Assembly: GCA_049644345.1 (NCBI GenBank)
Contig: JBARRS010000042.1
Location: forward strand, 1-7,266
Direction of reading: 5' to 3'
Length of the DNA stretch: 7,266 nucleotides
Source: JBARRS01 sp049644345
GTDB taxonomy: Bacteria > Actinomycetota > Thermoleophilia > Gaiellales > Gaiellaceae
A program made the position numbers and the translations under genes. Of the stretch, positions 5,731 to 7,266 are shown in pieces; position 1 is the first letter of the stretch, and every line of letters begins with the position of its first letter. Under the pieces are notes generated by a model. It made no database searches, was not told where the DNA came from, and was given only the letters and a program-made list of their open reading frames with translations.

Positions 5731-6794
5731 CGTACGCCTTCTAATCGGACGGATATGTCTGAGAGTAAATAGAGCGAGCCGGTGACGAGCAGCGGTCCGC
5801 CGAGCTCTCGGGCCCGCTCCAGCGCCTCGATCGGGTCGGCGAGCGCCTCGACGCGCTCGAAGAACGGCCGGGCCAGCTCGGCGAGCTCGACGGCCGGACA
5901 AGCACGAGCGTTCGAGGCTTGAGTTACAACGCAGGCCCGGCCCGCCTGCGCGAGCAGCCGCAGCATCTCCTCGGCGTCCTTGTCGCGCATGATCGAGACG
6001 ACGAGCACGTAGTCGCGCCGCGGGAGCCGCTCGAGCAGCCACTCGACGCCGGCGGGGTTGTGCGCTCCCGCCCACACGTCCTCGCCGACGAGGTCGAAGC
6101 GACCCGGCGGCGAGGCCTCGACCTCACCTTCGATCGGCCGGCCGAGGACAGCGGAGGCAGCCGCGCGGGCGACATCCTCGGCCACGACTACCTCTCCGGC
6201 GCCGCTCGCGCGCGCGAGCCCCTCCCACTCGGGCTCGCCGAGCACGACCGTCGCGCCGGGCGCGACGACGGCGAGCTTCTCCGCTGCGATCGCCTCGCGT
6301 GTCTCGCCGAGTACGTCGGTGTGGTCGAGCGAGACGTTGGTCAGCGCGACTACGGGCGCCGCGAGCACGTTCGTCGCGTCGAGCCGGCCGCCGAGGCCTG
6401 CCTCGACCACAGCGACATCGACGCCGTCCGTCGCGAACTCCGCCAAGGCCGCCGCCGTGAGCACCTCGAACTGCGTCGCGCCGAGCCGCTCGGCCGCGTG
6501 CCTGACGCGGGCAAGCGCGCTCTCGAGCTCGCCGTCCCCGCCGCCGACCTGGATCCGCTCGCTCCATCCGGTGACGTGCGGCGAGGTGTAGGCGCCGACG
6601 AGGAGCCCTTCCGCTGCGAGGAAGGCGGCGGCCCGGCGCGTCGCGGTCGACTTGCCGTTCGTGCCGACGACGTGGATGGACGGGAACGAGCGCTGTGGCT
6701 CGCCGAGCTCGACGAGCAGCGCGCGCATCCGCCCGAGGCCGAACTCCTCCGGCCAGGGTGAGAGCGATTCGAGCCAGTCAGTTTGCGAGGGCAT
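5706..6794 (-). CDS. folC: Folylpolyglutamate synthase / dihydrofolate synthase, compact form
   Basis: Mur-ligase-family ATP-dependent enzyme adding glutamate to dihydropteroate and/or folates in the cytosol. 362 residues, shorter than the usual roughly 420. Motifs in order: P-loop GTNGKST (44-50), YTSPHV (69-74) with SERI (78-81), FEVLTAAALAEF (109-120), VEAGLGGRLDATNVL (130-144), NVSLDHTDVLGETREAIAAEK (153-173, Lys173 the likely carbamylated Lys), PGRFDL (230-235), GAHNP (243-247), SIMRDKD (267-273) and VTGSLYLLSDI (337-347). The start at ATG 6794 overlaps the valS stop by 17 nt; the open frame upstream is valS shadow. Shortening is mainly between Lys173 and PGRFDL, where the family usually has a longer helical stretch. 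Odd: AGAHNP replaces the usual DGAHNP. The last 15 or so residues use A/T-rich codons and overlap the next ORF by 25 nt. Whether it has both activities is not decidable here. Confidence 0.95.
   Translation of the reverse strand: MPSQTDWLESLSPWPEEFGLGRMRALLVELGEPQRSFPSIHVVGTNGKSTATRRAAAFLAAEGLLVGAYTSPHVTGWSERIQVGGGDGELESALARVRHAAERLGATQFEVLTAAALAEFATDGVDVAVVEAGLGGRLDATNVLAAPVVALTNVSLDHTDVLGETREAIAAEKLAVVAPGATVVLGEPEWEGLARASGAGEVVVAEDVARAAASAVLGRPIEGEVEASPPGRFDLVGEDVWAGAHNPAGVEWLLERLPRRDYVLVVSIMRDKDAEEMLRLLAQAGRACVVTQASNARACPAVELAELARPFFERVEALADPIEALERARELGGPLLVTGSLYLLSDISVRLEGVRWGSLARG
5737..5742 (-). promoter_or_regulatory. Ribosome binding site for the 37-residue miniprotein
   Basis: AGAAGG on the minus strand, with a 6-nt spacer to the ATG at 5730. 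It lies in a relatively A/T-rich part of the folC tail and is the main reason to choose the short ORF over any longer version of the frame. Confidence 0.55.
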
Positions 6795-7266
6795 CGAGCT
6801 CGCGCCGGTAGCGGTCGAGCTTCTCCCGCTCCGCCTCGACCACGTCCGACGGTGCGTTCTGAACGAAGCGCTCGTTGGCGAGCATCCCCTCGGCGCGAGC
6901 GATCTCCTTGCGCAGGCGCTCGATCTCGGCCTCGACGTTGCCGTTGGCCTTGACACGGCCGGGCTTGACGACGGCGTCGAAGATCCGCTGCTGGTCCGGA
7001 TCCAGCGGGATCCGCACCTGCGCGCGCCGGAAGAGCTCCGCGGCGATCTGGATGCGGTCGAAGCCCGGCTGGACCTCGGCCTGCGTCGCGTCCCGGTCGG
7101 GCCACGGGGCGACGATCAGCCGGCCCTCGCGCGCAGGCAGGTTCGACCAGATCTCCTCGGTCACGTGGGGCATGACCGGATGCAGGAGCTTGAGCAGACG
7201 CTCGAGCACGGCCAGCGCGGTCTGACAAGCTCGGGCGTCTCGTTCGTAGAGCACGGGTTTGATCGC
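6778..7266 (-). CDS. valS: Valyl-tRNA synthetase, C-terminal part (5' end beyond window)
   Basis: Class I synthetase that charges tRNA-Val in the cytosol. Only the last 162 residues are here; the frame is open to the window edge (codons AIKPVLYERD at the start). LLKLLHPVMPHVTEEIWSNL is the hallmark of the class Ia anticodon-binding domain, followed by VAPWP. The C-terminal coiled coil that contacts the tRNA is clear: VEAEIERLRKEIARAEG, then KLANEGF-like MLANERFVQNAPSDVV and AEREKLDRYRREL, ending DALAN. That ANERF-x-x-NAP-x-x-VV pattern is specific to ValS among Ile/Leu/Val enzymes. The stretch between VAPWP and the coiled coil is about 55 residues, clearly shorter than the roughly 100 in E. 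coli ValS. The catalytic domain with HIGH and KMSKS lies outside. It heads the run and overlaps folC by 17 nt. Confidence 0.95.
   Translation of the reverse strand, partial: AIKPVLYERDARACQTALAVLERLLKLLHPVMPHVTEEIWSNLPAREGRLIVAPWPDRDATQAEVQPGFDRIQIAAELFRRAQVRIPLDPDQQRIFDAVVKPGRVKANGNVEAEIERLRKEIARAEGMLANERFVQNAPSDVVEAEREKLDRYRRELDALAN

Noticed and set aside
5743..5790. Promoter for the miniprotein/zinc-ribbon/ndk genes in the folC tail
   Set aside because: TTTACT resembles a -35 box, but no acceptable TANNNT lies at 16-18 nt from it. Left as a possibility in the findings, not annotated.
5919..6761. 280-codon plus-strand ORF opposite folC
   Set aside because: Antisense shadow of FolC, with no motif and no ribosome site that stands out.
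6795..6956. Extended folC N-terminus (frame open to 6956)
   Set aside because: Overlaps the conserved ValS C-terminus and is low-complexity; the normal FolC N-terminus begins at the ATG at 6794.

Overview
The window is a gene-dense, very G+C-rich stretch of a bacterial chromosome. All genes lie on the minus strand, so transcription runs from base 7266 towards base 1. The order valS-folC-[small membrane proteins]-ndk-maf-mreB-mreC-mreD-mrdA closely matches the Actinobacteria arrangement known from Streptomyces (valS, folC, a DUF4233 membrane protein, ndk, mreB, mreC, mreD, PBP2, rodA). High G+C, GTG and TTG starts and several overlapping genes fit an actinobacterium. The short FolC and ValS forms and the TM/zinc-ribbon protein make me favour a deep lineage such as Thermoleophilia, but that assignment is inference.

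In transcription order: 7266-6778 is the 3' end of valS (anticodon-binding domain and C-terminal coiled coil). 6794-5706 is folC. 5730-5617 is a 37-residue single-pass membrane miniprotein that overlaps the folC tail. 5620-5051 is a two-TM protein with a double zinc ribbon, coupled to the miniprotein by an ATGA overlap. 5038-4622 is ndk and 4596-4012 is maf (nucleotide pyrophosphatase). 3987-2944 is mreB. 2943-2742 is the only sizeable intergenic gap and holds a 63-bp GC-rich tandem repeat that begins at the mreB stop codon. 2741-1800 is mreC, 1803-1282 is mreD, and 1289-1 is mrdA (PBP2), cut by the window edge just after its second catalytic motif.

Functionally the window joins housekeeping metabolism (tRNA charging, folate polyglutamylation, nucleotide balance and clean-up) to the elongasome: the MreB scaffold, the MreC and MreD membrane linkers, and the PBP2 transpeptidase. 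Most junctions are overlaps or gaps of 25 nt or less, consistent with one long operon. The exception is mreB/mreC, where the structured repeat and a possible near-leaderless promoter could separate MreB dosage from MreCD-PBP2 dosage.

I see no phage, IS, CRISPR, toxin-antitoxin or defence module. The most unusual items are the repeat that repeats the mreB stop codon in frame, the miniprotein/zinc-ribbon pair in the slot usually held by DUF4233, a CxxC insertion in PBP2, and a FolC lacking the usual Asp of its DGAHNP motif.
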